A stretch of DNA of 18,397 nucleotides, taken from assembly GCA_046715235.1 (NCBI GenBank), contig JBKJZO010000172.1, forward strand, positions 1-18,397, given 5' to 3'. Every line of letters begins with the position of its first letter. Position 1 is the first letter of the stretch. Both the position numbers and the translations under genes were made by a program. The stretch is from JBKJZO01 sp046715235. GTDB lineage: Bacteria; Actinomycetota; Actinomycetes; BP-191. The notes under the pieces were generated by a model that made no database searches, was not told where the DNA came from, and saw only the letters and a list, made by a program, of their open reading frames with translations. Shown in pieces: positions 7,209-12,951 of the stretch.

Positions 7209-8524
7209 GCTTCCGCCTCGATCATCCGCAGGTGTGCACCCGAATGGGAGGTTTTCTCCCAGCGGAAGTCACCACCTCGGAACTTCATCAGCGCGCGCAC
7301 CGAGCCGACAGCGAGGATCATTTGGTAGAACGGCGTGCCAACCACAAGCCTGATGTAGTCCAAGAGATTGATCTCGAACTTGTGGTCCCGTCCAAACTCG
7401 CGCAAGGCCGCACATTCGAACACGATCATCGACAACGTCGGTATGGCCGGCAGCCACGTGATCATCACGACGGGGAGCGGGGCCCGGAAGGCCAGCGCGC
7501 TAATGATGGCGACTGGAACGGCCATACCCGCAACTGCCATGAAGTGCTGCTGCATCAGGCACCACCACGCGGCCGCACGGTCGCCACGAGTGGGCAGGGC
7601 TTTCCAGTCACCCTTAGCGACCACCTGCATGAACCCGAGGCTCCAACGGGTGCGTTGCTTGAGTAGCTGGCGAACGGACGAAGGAGTTTCCTCGCGGGTC
7701 ACAAGTTCCGGCGAGTAGGCAACGGAGATCTTGTGTCCGAGTGTGCTCAGGCGCACGCCGAGATCGCAATCTTCGGCGAGGCAGTCACCGTCCCAACCGC
7801 CAACCTCACGCAAGAGCGCCGTCTTGATGAACACGGTGTTGCCACCGAGGGGAATGAACCCCGTACTCGCGTGAGCGTGCAGACGACTGCGGAACCAGAA
7901 GTAGTACTCCAGGCAGTTGCGCAGGCTGAACCACGTGTCGCGGTAGTTGATCAACTGCACAGCGCCCTGCACCACATCGGCATGGCGGGCCTGGAAGACA
8001 GCGTCGACGTGGACCAGCAGGTTTGGTGCCGCGATCGACTCGGCATCGAACACGCCCACGATGCCGCCGGTGCACATCTTGAGCGCATCGTTCATCTGGC
8101 GCGGCTTGTTCTTGGTGCCAACCGGGTCGTAGTTGACGGACACCTTGACGCCCGGATAGCGGGCAGCGAGAGAGTGCGCAATAGCCACGGTGGACACGTC
8201 GTCGTGTCCGACCGACAGGATGATCTCGACGTTCGGGTGCGTTTGCCCAAGTAGCGCGAGAAGCGTCGCCTCCATCACCGCTTCTTCCTCTTCACGGCAC
8301 GGCATGATGAGGGAGAATGAGTGCTTCGGTTTCGACGGGTCACCCGTGTATTTCGTGGCTTCCTGGTGCGCAGGACTCCACCACGCGTGCGTCATCCAGT
8401 AGAGCGTCGAGCACGCCACCAAGGTGAGGACAATGGCGATGCAGACAAGACCAACGGACAAGAGGATCGTCGGCAGGTGCTCAAGCATCAGTGGACGTGG
8501 CCGGAGGCTTGCCTCCGTTTCCAT
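7205..8524 (-). CDS. family-2 processive membrane glycosyltransferase (cellulose synthase/CslA-like)
   Basis: A 439-residue inner-membrane glycosyltransferase. Residues ~15-45 form an N-terminal membrane helix. The GT-A domain follows: SLIMPCREEE, the first Asp pair at 108-109, a DxD-type FDAES (160-163), GGNT (227-230), AEDCD (250-254) and QRTRW (290-294), the QxxRW signature of processive beta-glycan synthases. About three more helices follow (~327-346, 350-374, 388-413). It would polymerise a nucleotide-sugar and export the chain. The polymer is not determined, and no PilZ domain is visible. METEASL (8524) is a provisional start; ATG at 8488 (MLEHLPT) is an alternative and neither has a good ribosome site. 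The frame stays open to 8788, but that part contains G-tracts and looks like untranslated leader. It is first in the glycan operon and is followed by the overlapping GT39-like gene. Confidence 0.83.
   Translation of the reverse strand: METEASLRPRPLMLEHLPTILLSVGLVCIAIVLTLVACSTLYWMTHAWWSPAHQEATKYTGDPSKPKHSFSLIMPCREEEEAVMEATLLALLGQTHPNVEIILSVGHDDVSTVAIAHSLAARYPGVKVSVNYDPVGTKNKPRQMNDALKMCTGGIVGVFDAESIAAPNLLVHVDAVFQARHADVVQGAVQLINYRDTWFSLRNCLEYYFWFRSRLHAHASTGFIPLGGNTVFIKTALLREVGGWDGDCLAEDCDLGVRLSTLGHKISVAYSPELVTREETPSSVRQLLKQRTRWSLGFMQVVAKGDWKALPTRGDRAAAWWCLMQQHFMAVAGMAVPVAIISALAFRAPLPVVMITWLPAIPTLSMIVFECAALREFGRDHKFEINLLDYIRLVVGTPFYQMILAVGSVRALMKFRGGDFRWEKTSHSGAHLRMIEAEA
8502..8517. repeat. inverted repeat at the GT2 translation start
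   Basis: CGGAGGC-TT-GCCTCCG gives two perfect 7-base arms with a 2-base spacer. It lies between the two candidate GT2 starts (8524 and 8488). In the mRNA it could fold into a small hairpin containing the GGAGG sequence. Confidence 0.45.
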
Positions 8525-8839
8525 GCCGATGAAACACGTCGCGATGCAAGAAGTCGAGCATGTAAGCCCCCCCCGGTGGTCCCCTATTTCAGCCCCCCCG
8601 GGCCTCTCGGTACTTCGGACACTGACGGGCATGCCGCCAGAAAGAAAGCCGGATTCCGAGAATGGCCCGAAAGGACTAGGCGCACTTCCATGTCCGCTCG
8701 CAAACACCTTTCGCGGCTTTTGATCAGCCATGTCCGGTGACCTGTCATGCCTTGTCCCGATAAGTTCCGGCGAATACAGCGATGACAATCGGCTGATCGT
8801 CAGGGCGCCCTAGTCATAGCCAACCGGTACGGTCGCCGA
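8525..8839. promoter_or_regulatory. divergent intergenic region and long leader of the GT2 operon
   Basis: This 315-base stretch separates the leftward GT2 operon from the rightward ABC transporter and holds no convincing gene. On the GT2 sense strand it has three G-tracts close together: G7 (8593-8599), G4 (8581-8584) and G8 (8567-8574), ending 43 bases before the GT2 start. The open frame continuing through it has mixed third positions and Gly/Arg runs made by the G-tracts, unlike the gene proper. It must contain both promoters. For the ABC side CATAGC (8815-8820) is a weak -10 candidate. For GT2 a TTGTCA (8783-8788, minus strand) resembles a -35 but lacks a clear -10. I could not match it to a known riboswitch. 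Confidence 0.5.
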
Positions 8840-9802
8840 GTGCCCGATGCCGCCGTTCACGTCGAGGACCTCGTCAAGACCTACCGCAAGGCGACCGAGT
8901 CAGCGGTTGCCGGGGTCTCGTTCACGGTGCGACCGGGGGAGTTCTTCGCGTTGCTCGGCCCGAACGGCGCCGGCAAAACCACGACCATCTCGGTGCTGAC
9001 TACGACGCTGGCCCCGACCTCGGGCACCGTCCGCGTAGCCGGGCACGATGTCGTGCGCGAGTCCGCGGCGGTACGGCGGCGGGTCGGCATCATCTTCCAG
9101 AATCCGTCACTCGACCGGAACCTGTCCGGAGAGCAGAACGTGCGGCTGCACGCGATCCTCTACGGCCTGCACCCGTACCGGCCGTCCTACCGCGCGATGC
9201 CGCCGGCCTACCGGTCGGCGGTCGCCGAGCTGGCGGACCTGCTCGGGCTGGGCGACGACATCTTCAAGCCGGTGCGGACGCTGTCGGGCGGTATGAAGCG
9301 CAAGCTCGAGATCATCCGCAGCCTCCTCCACCGGCCGGACGTGCTCTTCCTCGACGAGCCGACCGCCGGACTCGACCCCGCGAGCCGGCGCGAGTTGTGG
9401 TCCTACCTGCGTGACGTCCAGCGCGGCAGCGGCACAACCGTCTTCCTTACGACGCATTACCTGGAGGAGGCGGAGCACGCCGATCAGGTCTGCGTGATCG
9501 CGCAAGGCAAGGTCGTGGCGACCGGGAGCCCGGGCGAGCTGACGCAGCGACTCGTTGGACGTTCGCTGCTCCTGCTGGACGGTCCCGATCGCGACGGCCT
9601 GCGGGCGGACCTGGGGCGCGCTCAGGCGACGTTCACCGGGGCGGGACCGTTTGAGGTGATCGCCGACGACGCCGAGGCCCAGCGCGTGATCAGCGCGGTC
9701 GGCGTACCGCTGACTTTGGTGCGAACCCACGCGCCGACCCTCGAGGACGCGTATCTCGAGATCGTTGGTGCCCGCAGGGACGAAGAGACCGTTGACGCCT
9801 AA
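8840..9802 (+). CDS. ABC exporter ATP-binding protein (DrrA-like)
   Basis: A 320-residue nucleotide-binding subunit. It has Walker A GPNGAGKTT (40-48), a Q-loop at IFQNP (Gln87), signature LSGGMKRKLE (148-157), Walker B VLFLDEPTAGLD (168-179) and the H-loop His206 (LTTHYLEEAE). The C-terminal ~80 residues form the extra domain usual in the daunorubicin-resistance (DrrA/CcmA) group, length about 310-330. With the overlapping permease gene downstream it forms a two-gene ABC-2 exporter that drives substrate efflux across the membrane. The substrate is unknown. The GTG start at 8840 has only weak ribosome-site sequence, but it is the only start ahead of the conserved VHVEDLVKTY strand; the nearby ATG at 8847 is out of frame. 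It is divergent from the GT2 operon, so glycan export is possible but unproven. Confidence 0.88.
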   Translation: MPDAAVHVEDLVKTYRKATESAVAGVSFTVRPGEFFALLGPNGAGKTTTISVLTTTLAPTSGTVRVAGHDVVRESAAVRRRVGIIFQNPSLDRNLSGEQNVRLHAILYGLHPYRPSYRAMPPAYRSAVAELADLLGLGDDIFKPVRTLSGGMKRKLEIIRSLLHRPDVLFLDEPTAGLDPASRRELWSYLRDVQRGSGTTVFLTTHYLEEAEHADQVCVIAQGKVVATGSPGELTQRLVGRSLLLLDGPDRDGLRADLGRAQATFTGAGPFEVIADDAEAQRVISAVGVPLTLVRTHAPTLEDAYLEIVGARRDEETVDA

Positions 9803-10562
9803 TACCGGGGCCATCGCCGCTGTCGCGCAGCGCGACATCACCAAGTTCCTTCAGGACCGGCCACGCATCATCGCCAGCTTCATCCTGCCGTTCCTGATCG
9901 TGATCATCCTGGGCAACAGCTTCAAAGATCCCGGCGGCGACTACGACTTCCTGACGTTCGTGATGACCGGCGTGTACGCGCAGACGCTGTTCCAGTCGGC
10001 GGCGCTCGGGCTCGTGTCGTTGCTGGAGGATCGTGAGAACGACTTCAGCCAGGAGCTGTTCGTCGCACCCGTTTCCCGTTATGCGATCGTCGTCGGCAAG
10101 ATCACCGGCGAGGCGCTGGTCGCGGTGGTGCAGGGCGTCGGCGTACTCCTCGTCGGGTGGCTCATCGGTGCGCGTATTCCGCTGTCGCGCCTTCCGCTGG
10201 TGCTGGTGTTCGGCGTCGTGGTGTGCCTGTTCGGCGGCGCGTTCGGCCTGCTCGTGCTCTCTGCCGTGCGCTCTCGGCGCTTTGCCGACCAGCTGTTCAA
10301 CTTCGTCTTCCTGCCGCAGTTCTTCCTCGCCGGCGTCTTCAACCCGACGCAGAACTTCCCCTGGTACCTCGAGGCAATCTCGCGCATCACTCCCATGAGG
10401 TACGCCGTCGACCTCATCCGGTCGGTCGGCTACACCGGCGCCGAGCGCTCGGAGGTGGTGCAGGACTCGTTCGGTCTGACGGCGGCGATCGTCGCTGGTC
10501 TGTCCGGCGTCTTCGTCGTCGCAGGAACCGCGCTGTTCGTCCGCAATGAGCGGAACCGCTGA
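9792..10562 (+). CDS. ABC-2 type transporter permease (DrrB-like)
   Basis: A roughly 256-residue membrane subunit partnering the ATPase just upstream. After a short cytoplasmic N-terminus there are about six hydrophobic segments, beginning IIASFILPFLIVIILG. The family's cytoplasmic motif between helices is visible as LLEDRENDFSQELFVAPVSR. A loop near the end (FFLAGVFNPTQNFPWYL) and a last helix complete the ABC-2 pattern. Length matches DrrB-type permeases (~250-280). I prefer TTG at 9792, which overlaps the ATPase stop (9800-9802) by 11 bases and sits after GGGACGAAGAG. GTG at 9768 and TTG at 9765 are in-frame alternatives. Substrate not determinable. Confidence 0.82.
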   Translation: MTPNTGAIAAVAQRDITKFLQDRPRIIASFILPFLIVIILGNSFKDPGGDYDFLTFVMTGVYAQTLFQSAALGLVSLLEDRENDFSQELFVAPVSRYAIVVGKITGEALVAVVQGVGVLLVGWLIGARIPLSRLPLVLVFGVVVCLFGGAFGLLVLSAVRSRRFADQLFNFVFLPQFFLAGVFNPTQNFPWYLEAISRITPMRYAVDLIRSVGYTGAERSEVVQDSFGLTAAIVAGLSGVFVVAGTALFVRNERNR

Positions 10563-10585
10563 CCCGCGGTTTAACCACCGTTTGC

Positions 10586-10611
10586 GTTCATGGTCGACGG
10601 CGCCTGGGTAG
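10586..10611 (+). promoter_or_regulatory. candidate stress-sigma (SigB/SigF-type) promoter
   Basis: GTTCAT (10586-10591) and GGGTAG (10606-10611) are separated by 14 bases. This is close to the GTTTAA-N14-15-GGGTAT pattern of actinobacterial SigB/SigF promoters. It lies about 55 bases before the PRC-barrel gene, a family often induced by stress. By-eye match with one or two mismatches per box. Confidence 0.35.
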
Positions 10612-10636
10612 TCCCTGCGTAAGGCGGTCACGAACA

Positions 10637-10648
10637 GGGCGTACGCCC
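10637..10648. promoter_or_regulatory. perfect 12-base palindrome, possible operator
   Basis: GGGCGTACGCCC is a perfect palindrome placed between the candidate promoter and the ribosome site (GGAAGGAG, about 10651-10658) of the PRC-barrel gene. The position suits an operator or an mRNA hairpin. In such GC-rich DNA it may also be chance. Confidence 0.3.
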
Positions 10649-10664
10649 ACGGAAGGAGCCAGGC

Positions 10665-11300
10665 ATGTTGAGCTGGGAGCACTTCCGCGATCTGTCAGGA
10701 CGAAAGGTCGTGGGCCGGGACGGTAGCTCGCTCGGCGAGATCGATCAGCTGTATGCCGATCGTGACGGTGGCCAGCCCACTTTCGTCACGGTGCGCACAG
10801 CTGTCTCCGGGGTGCAGATGTTTTTCGCCCCACTGGACGGAGCCCGGATGGAAGGCGAGGTGGTGGCGCTGGCGTACGACGCCGAGACCGTAAACGCGGC
10901 GCCGAGCATCGTCTCAGGGGGCGAGCTGTCGGAAGAGGAGGAGAGTCGCTTGTACAAGCACTACGGCATAGACACTCCTGCCCCGGCAGGAACGATCACA
11001 GAAGAGCGAATCGAGCTCGGGCACCCGGCCGGAATGGCCGGCGCGGACAACCCGGCGCTACCGACTGACCACCCGGCCGGGATGGCCGGCCTGGAGGGCG
11101 CCCCATCGTGGCCGGCCGCGCACGAGGCCGGGATGGCCGGGCACGAGCCGTATCCGGCAGAGCACCCGACGGGCATGGCGGGACAAACGACCGTCGCGCC
11201 GTACCGGCTGCGCCGCTGGGCGGAGCCGACCGGCGCTGAAGGCCGGTCCGTCAGGGCGGGTGGATCCACGACCACGAGGCCTACGGGCAGCCGGTCGTAA
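10665..11300 (+). CDS. PRC-barrel domain protein with four H-x-x-GMAG repeats
   Basis: A 211-residue protein. Residues ~5-80 are a PRC-barrel (DLSGRKVVGRDGSSLGEIDQ is the usual opening), a small beta-barrel found in RNA-processing, photosynthetic and stress proteins. Residues ~85-102 are a charged helix (ELSEEEESRLYKHYGID). The second half is low complexity and holds four spaced heptads: HPAGMAG (120-126), HPAGMAG (136-142), HEAGMAG (153-159) and HPTGMAG (167-173). There is no signal peptide or membrane segment. The ATG is supported by a strong GGAAGGAG site. The tail after residue ~195 (Gly/Thr/Arg/Ser) looks poorly coding, and another frame becomes more protein-like there, so the C-terminus may be altered by a frameshift. 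Function unknown; a stress role is an inference from the family and upstream promoter candidate. Confidence 0.78.
   Translation: MLSWEHFRDLSGRKVVGRDGSSLGEIDQLYADRDGGQPTFVTVRTAVSGVQMFFAPLDGARMEGEVVALAYDAETVNAAPSIVSGGELSEEEESRLYKHYGIDTPAPAGTITEERIELGHPAGMAGADNPALPTDHPAGMAGLEGAPSWPAAHEAGMAGHEPYPAEHPTGMAGQTTVAPYRLRRWAEPTGAEGRSVRAGGSTTTRPTGSRS
11022..11183 (+). repeat. four in-frame copies of an H-[PE]-[AT]-GMAG heptad
   Basis: The coding repeats begin at residues 120, 136, 153 and 167 of the PRC-barrel protein, so the spacing is 14 to 17 residues with variable Pro/Ala/Glu-rich spacers. At DNA level the core is GCCGG(A/G)ATGGCCGG-like in three copies and GACGGGCATGGCGGG in the fourth, which suggests old duplication followed by drift. 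Confidence 0.8.
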
Positions 11301-11354
11301 TCGCAAATCGGGTAGTCGGCGCACGTCTGGCCGGCTACCTGGCACTGCGCCGCT

Positions 11355-12248
11355 TCACTCGAGCCTCGTCACGATCTGCTCGCAGACGGCGTGCGTCCGC
11401 AGCGCGTCGTCGGCTCGCAGCAGGTCGCCGCGCGACACTGCCCCGAGGAACTGTTCGCAGATCGACGCGAAGCCACGCTGTACGCCGACCGGCACCCATT
11501 CGTCCCTGCGCCGGAAAGTCTCCCCGTCGCCATACCCGCGGATCTCGGCGAGTTCGAGCACCTGCCGGCGCCGGCCGGCGCCCAGCACCTCGAGCACCTC
11601 TTCCGTGCCGCCGGCGAGCCGGGACGTGAAACCGCGCGCGAGCACCCCGCTTCCGGAGAACTGGATTGCGACGTAGTGCAGCAACGCGTCGTCGTCGACG
11701 TGACCCGCGACCGTCAGGTCGTCCAGGGTCGAGGGCACCAGCCAGCGCAGCGTGTCGACGACGTGGATGAAGTCGTCGAACACCGTGAGACGCACTCCGG
11801 CCGGTGGATTGACGCGGTGCCTGTTCAGGAGCACCGCGCGTTTGTCCGGCCACTCCGCGACCTCGCGGTACGCCGGCGCGAAGCGCCGGTTGAAGCCGAC
11901 CATCAGTGACACACCGAGTTCGCCCGCCAAAGCGACGGCCTCCGCGGCCTTGCCGTAGTGCAGGTCGAGCGGCTTGTCGACGTAGACCGGGATGCGTTGC
12001 GTCAGCAGTGTCTTGACGACGTCGACATGAGAGTCGGTCGAGGTGTGCACGAAGGCCGCGTCCGGGAGAGTGGCAGCCGCCTCGTCGAGGTCGGTGAAGC
12101 ACTCGTCGATCCGGTACTTCGCGCCCAAGGTCTCCAGCGTCTCGGCGTTGCGCGTCACCAGCACCGGCTGCACGCCCGAGGTCGCTGCCAGCACCGGCAG
12201 GTAGGCCTTCTGTGCGATGTCGCCAAGCCCAACAATGGCGACGCGCAT
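11355..12248 (-). CDS. Gfo/Idh/MocA family NAD(P)-dependent oxidoreductase
   Basis: A 297-residue protein. It opens with a Rossmann fold MRVAIVGLGDIAQKAYLP (GxGxxA form). The family's catalytic-lysine motif, usually EKP, reads VYVDKPLDL here (Asp91-Lys92-Pro93). GFNRRFAPAY and a C-terminal alpha/beta domain follow. Such enzymes oxidise or reduce hydroxyl groups of sugars, inositols or related compounds with NAD(P). Substrate cannot be read. Length is slightly short for the family (~330-390). ATG at 12248 has a GGAGGT site 6-7 bases upstream. It lies downstream of the tRNA-Arg on the same strand and converges on the PRC-barrel gene, with 54 bases between them and no clear terminator hairpin. 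Confidence 0.85.
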   Translation of the reverse strand: MRVAIVGLGDIAQKAYLPVLAATSGVQPVLVTRNAETLETLGAKYRIDECFTDLDEAAATLPDAAFVHTSTDSHVDVVKTLLTQRIPVYVDKPLDLHYGKAAEAVALAGELGVSLMVGFNRRFAPAYREVAEWPDKRAVLLNRHRVNPPAGVRLTVFDDFIHVVDTLRWLVPSTLDDLTVAGHVDDDALLHYVAIQFSGSGVLARGFTSRLAGGTEEVLEVLGAGRRRQVLELAEIRGYGDGETFRRRDEWVPVGVQRGFASICEQFLGAVSRGDLLRADDALRTHAVCEQIVTRLE

Positions 12249-12293
12249 GTCTGGACCTCCGGCGTCGGCCTAAAGCCAGCGGTGAGAAATTTC

Positions 12294-12348
12294 GTGCCCC
12301 CGGCAGTGCCCCCGGCAGCAGTGCCCCCGGCAGCAGTGCCCCCGGCAG
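12294..12348. repeat. tandem copies of the tRNA-Arg 3' end
   Basis: The 13-mer GTGCCCCCGGCAG (plus strand) occurs four times, at 12294-12306, 12306-12318, 12321-12333 and 12336-12348, with periods of 12, 15 and 15. The last copy lies within the 3' acceptor/T-arm part of the tRNA gene. The other three lie immediately downstream of it in the direction of transcription, in the gap before the oxidoreductase gene. Confidence 0.9.
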
Positions 12349-12408
12349 GATTCGAACCTGCGCCACCGCCTCCGGAGGGCGGTGCTCTATCCCCTGAGCT
12401 ACGGGGGC
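12337..12408 (-). tRNA. tRNA-Arg (anticodon CCG)
   Basis: Read on the minus strand, the cloverleaf folds fully. The acceptor stem GCCCCCG pairs with CGGGGGC. The D-arm is GCTC-AGGGGATA-GAGC. The anticodon stem is CCGCC/GGCGG with loop CTCCGGA, so the anticodon is CCG, reading CGG arginine codons. A 4-base variable loop TGGC follows, then T-arm GCAGG-TTCGAAT-CCTGC and discriminator A. The 3' CCA is not encoded next to the discriminator. A GATAGC (12424-12429, minus strand) upstream could be its -10. The argS gene lies about 540 bases away on the other strand. Confidence 0.96.
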
Positions 12409-12507
12409 TCGGAGGAGCCAAAGGCTATCAGTCGGGTTTGTGCCCTCGCAGTTGGATACCCTCGCCGTGACGGAGATGGCGAGTCCGGCGAAACGGTGAG
12501 GACGCAC

Positions 12508-12888
12508 GTGAGCGACAGCCTGGGCAGGGTCCTCGTGGTCGACGACGACGACGTCATCCGCCAGCTCATCCGCGTCAATCTCGAGCTCGAGGGCTTCGAG
12601 GTCTACACCGCCAACGACGGTGAGGACGCGCTGACGAAAGCCAGGGAGCTGCAGCCGGTCGTCATCACTCTCGACATCATGATGCCGAGGCTCGACGGGT
12701 GGGACGCAGCCGCGCGCCTGCGGGCGGATCCCGAGACGAGCCACATCAAGGTCGTGCTGCTCAGCGCCCGGGCCCAGGAGGCAGATCTGCGCAAGGGCAG
12801 TCGCATCGGAGTCGACGCCTACCTGACCAAGCCGTTCGATCCGGACGAGCTGATCGACACCGTTCGCCGCCTCAGCGAAAGCTCGTGA
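12508..12888 (+). CDS. stand-alone response regulator receiver domain protein
   Basis: A 126-residue single CheY-like receiver. The acidic pocket is Asp12/Asp13 in LVVDDDDVIR, the phospho-acceptor is Asp56 in TLDIMMPRLDGWD, the switch Ser86 is in LLSARAQ, and the conserved Lys108 is in YLTKPF. There is no output domain, so it acts by protein contact or as a phosphate relay. No histidine kinase is in the window. The GTG at 12508 has GAGG 6 bases upstream. An in-frame GTG at 12496 is an alternative; it overlaps the stop of a 10-codon reading frame (12467-12499). The open frame reaches further upstream into the tRNA, which is not credible. It is 63 bases ahead of argS on the same strand, but its function need not be linked. 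Confidence 0.87.
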   Translation: MSDSLGRVLVVDDDDVIRQLIRVNLELEGFEVYTANDGEDALTKARELQPVVITLDIMMPRLDGWDAAARLRADPETSHIKVVLLSARAQEADLRKGSRIGVDAYLTKPFDPDELIDTVRRLSESS

Positions 12889-12937
12889 CTGAGGTTTTTG
12901 CCGCTGCAAACCTCGTCGTGATCGCCGTCTGTCCTGC

Positions 12938-12943
12938 GATAAC
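12938..12943 (+). promoter_or_regulatory. candidate -10 box of the argS operon
   Basis: GATAAC lies 8 bases before the argS GTG at 12952, with no well-spaced Shine-Dalgarno between. A transcript starting 7-8 bases after it would be leaderless or nearly so. The -35 region (around GTCGTG, 12915-12920) is weak. Confidence 0.35.
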
Positions 12944-12951
12944 CTCGGAAA

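Noticed and set aside
8567..8650. c-di-AMP (ydaO-type) or c-di-GMP riboswitch in the GT2 leader
   Set aside because: Short pieces such as CCCGTCAG and GGGGACC recall ydaO, but their order is wrong and the rest of the conserved core is missing. No c-di-GMP-I core was seen either.
8525..8788. N-terminal extension of the GT2 protein, with phase variation through the G7/G8 tracts
   Set aside because: The extension has Gly/Arg runs from homopolymers, mixed third positions and no conserved look. Slippage-driven phase variation would need the tracts to be translated, which I cannot support.
12294..12348. CRISPR array
   Set aside because: The repeats are 13 bases with almost no spacers and are copies of the tRNA 3' end; there are no cas genes.
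12382..12507. Upstream extension of the response regulator frame
   Set aside because: It would start inside the tRNA gene. The receiver fold begins after 12508, where a ribosome site is present.
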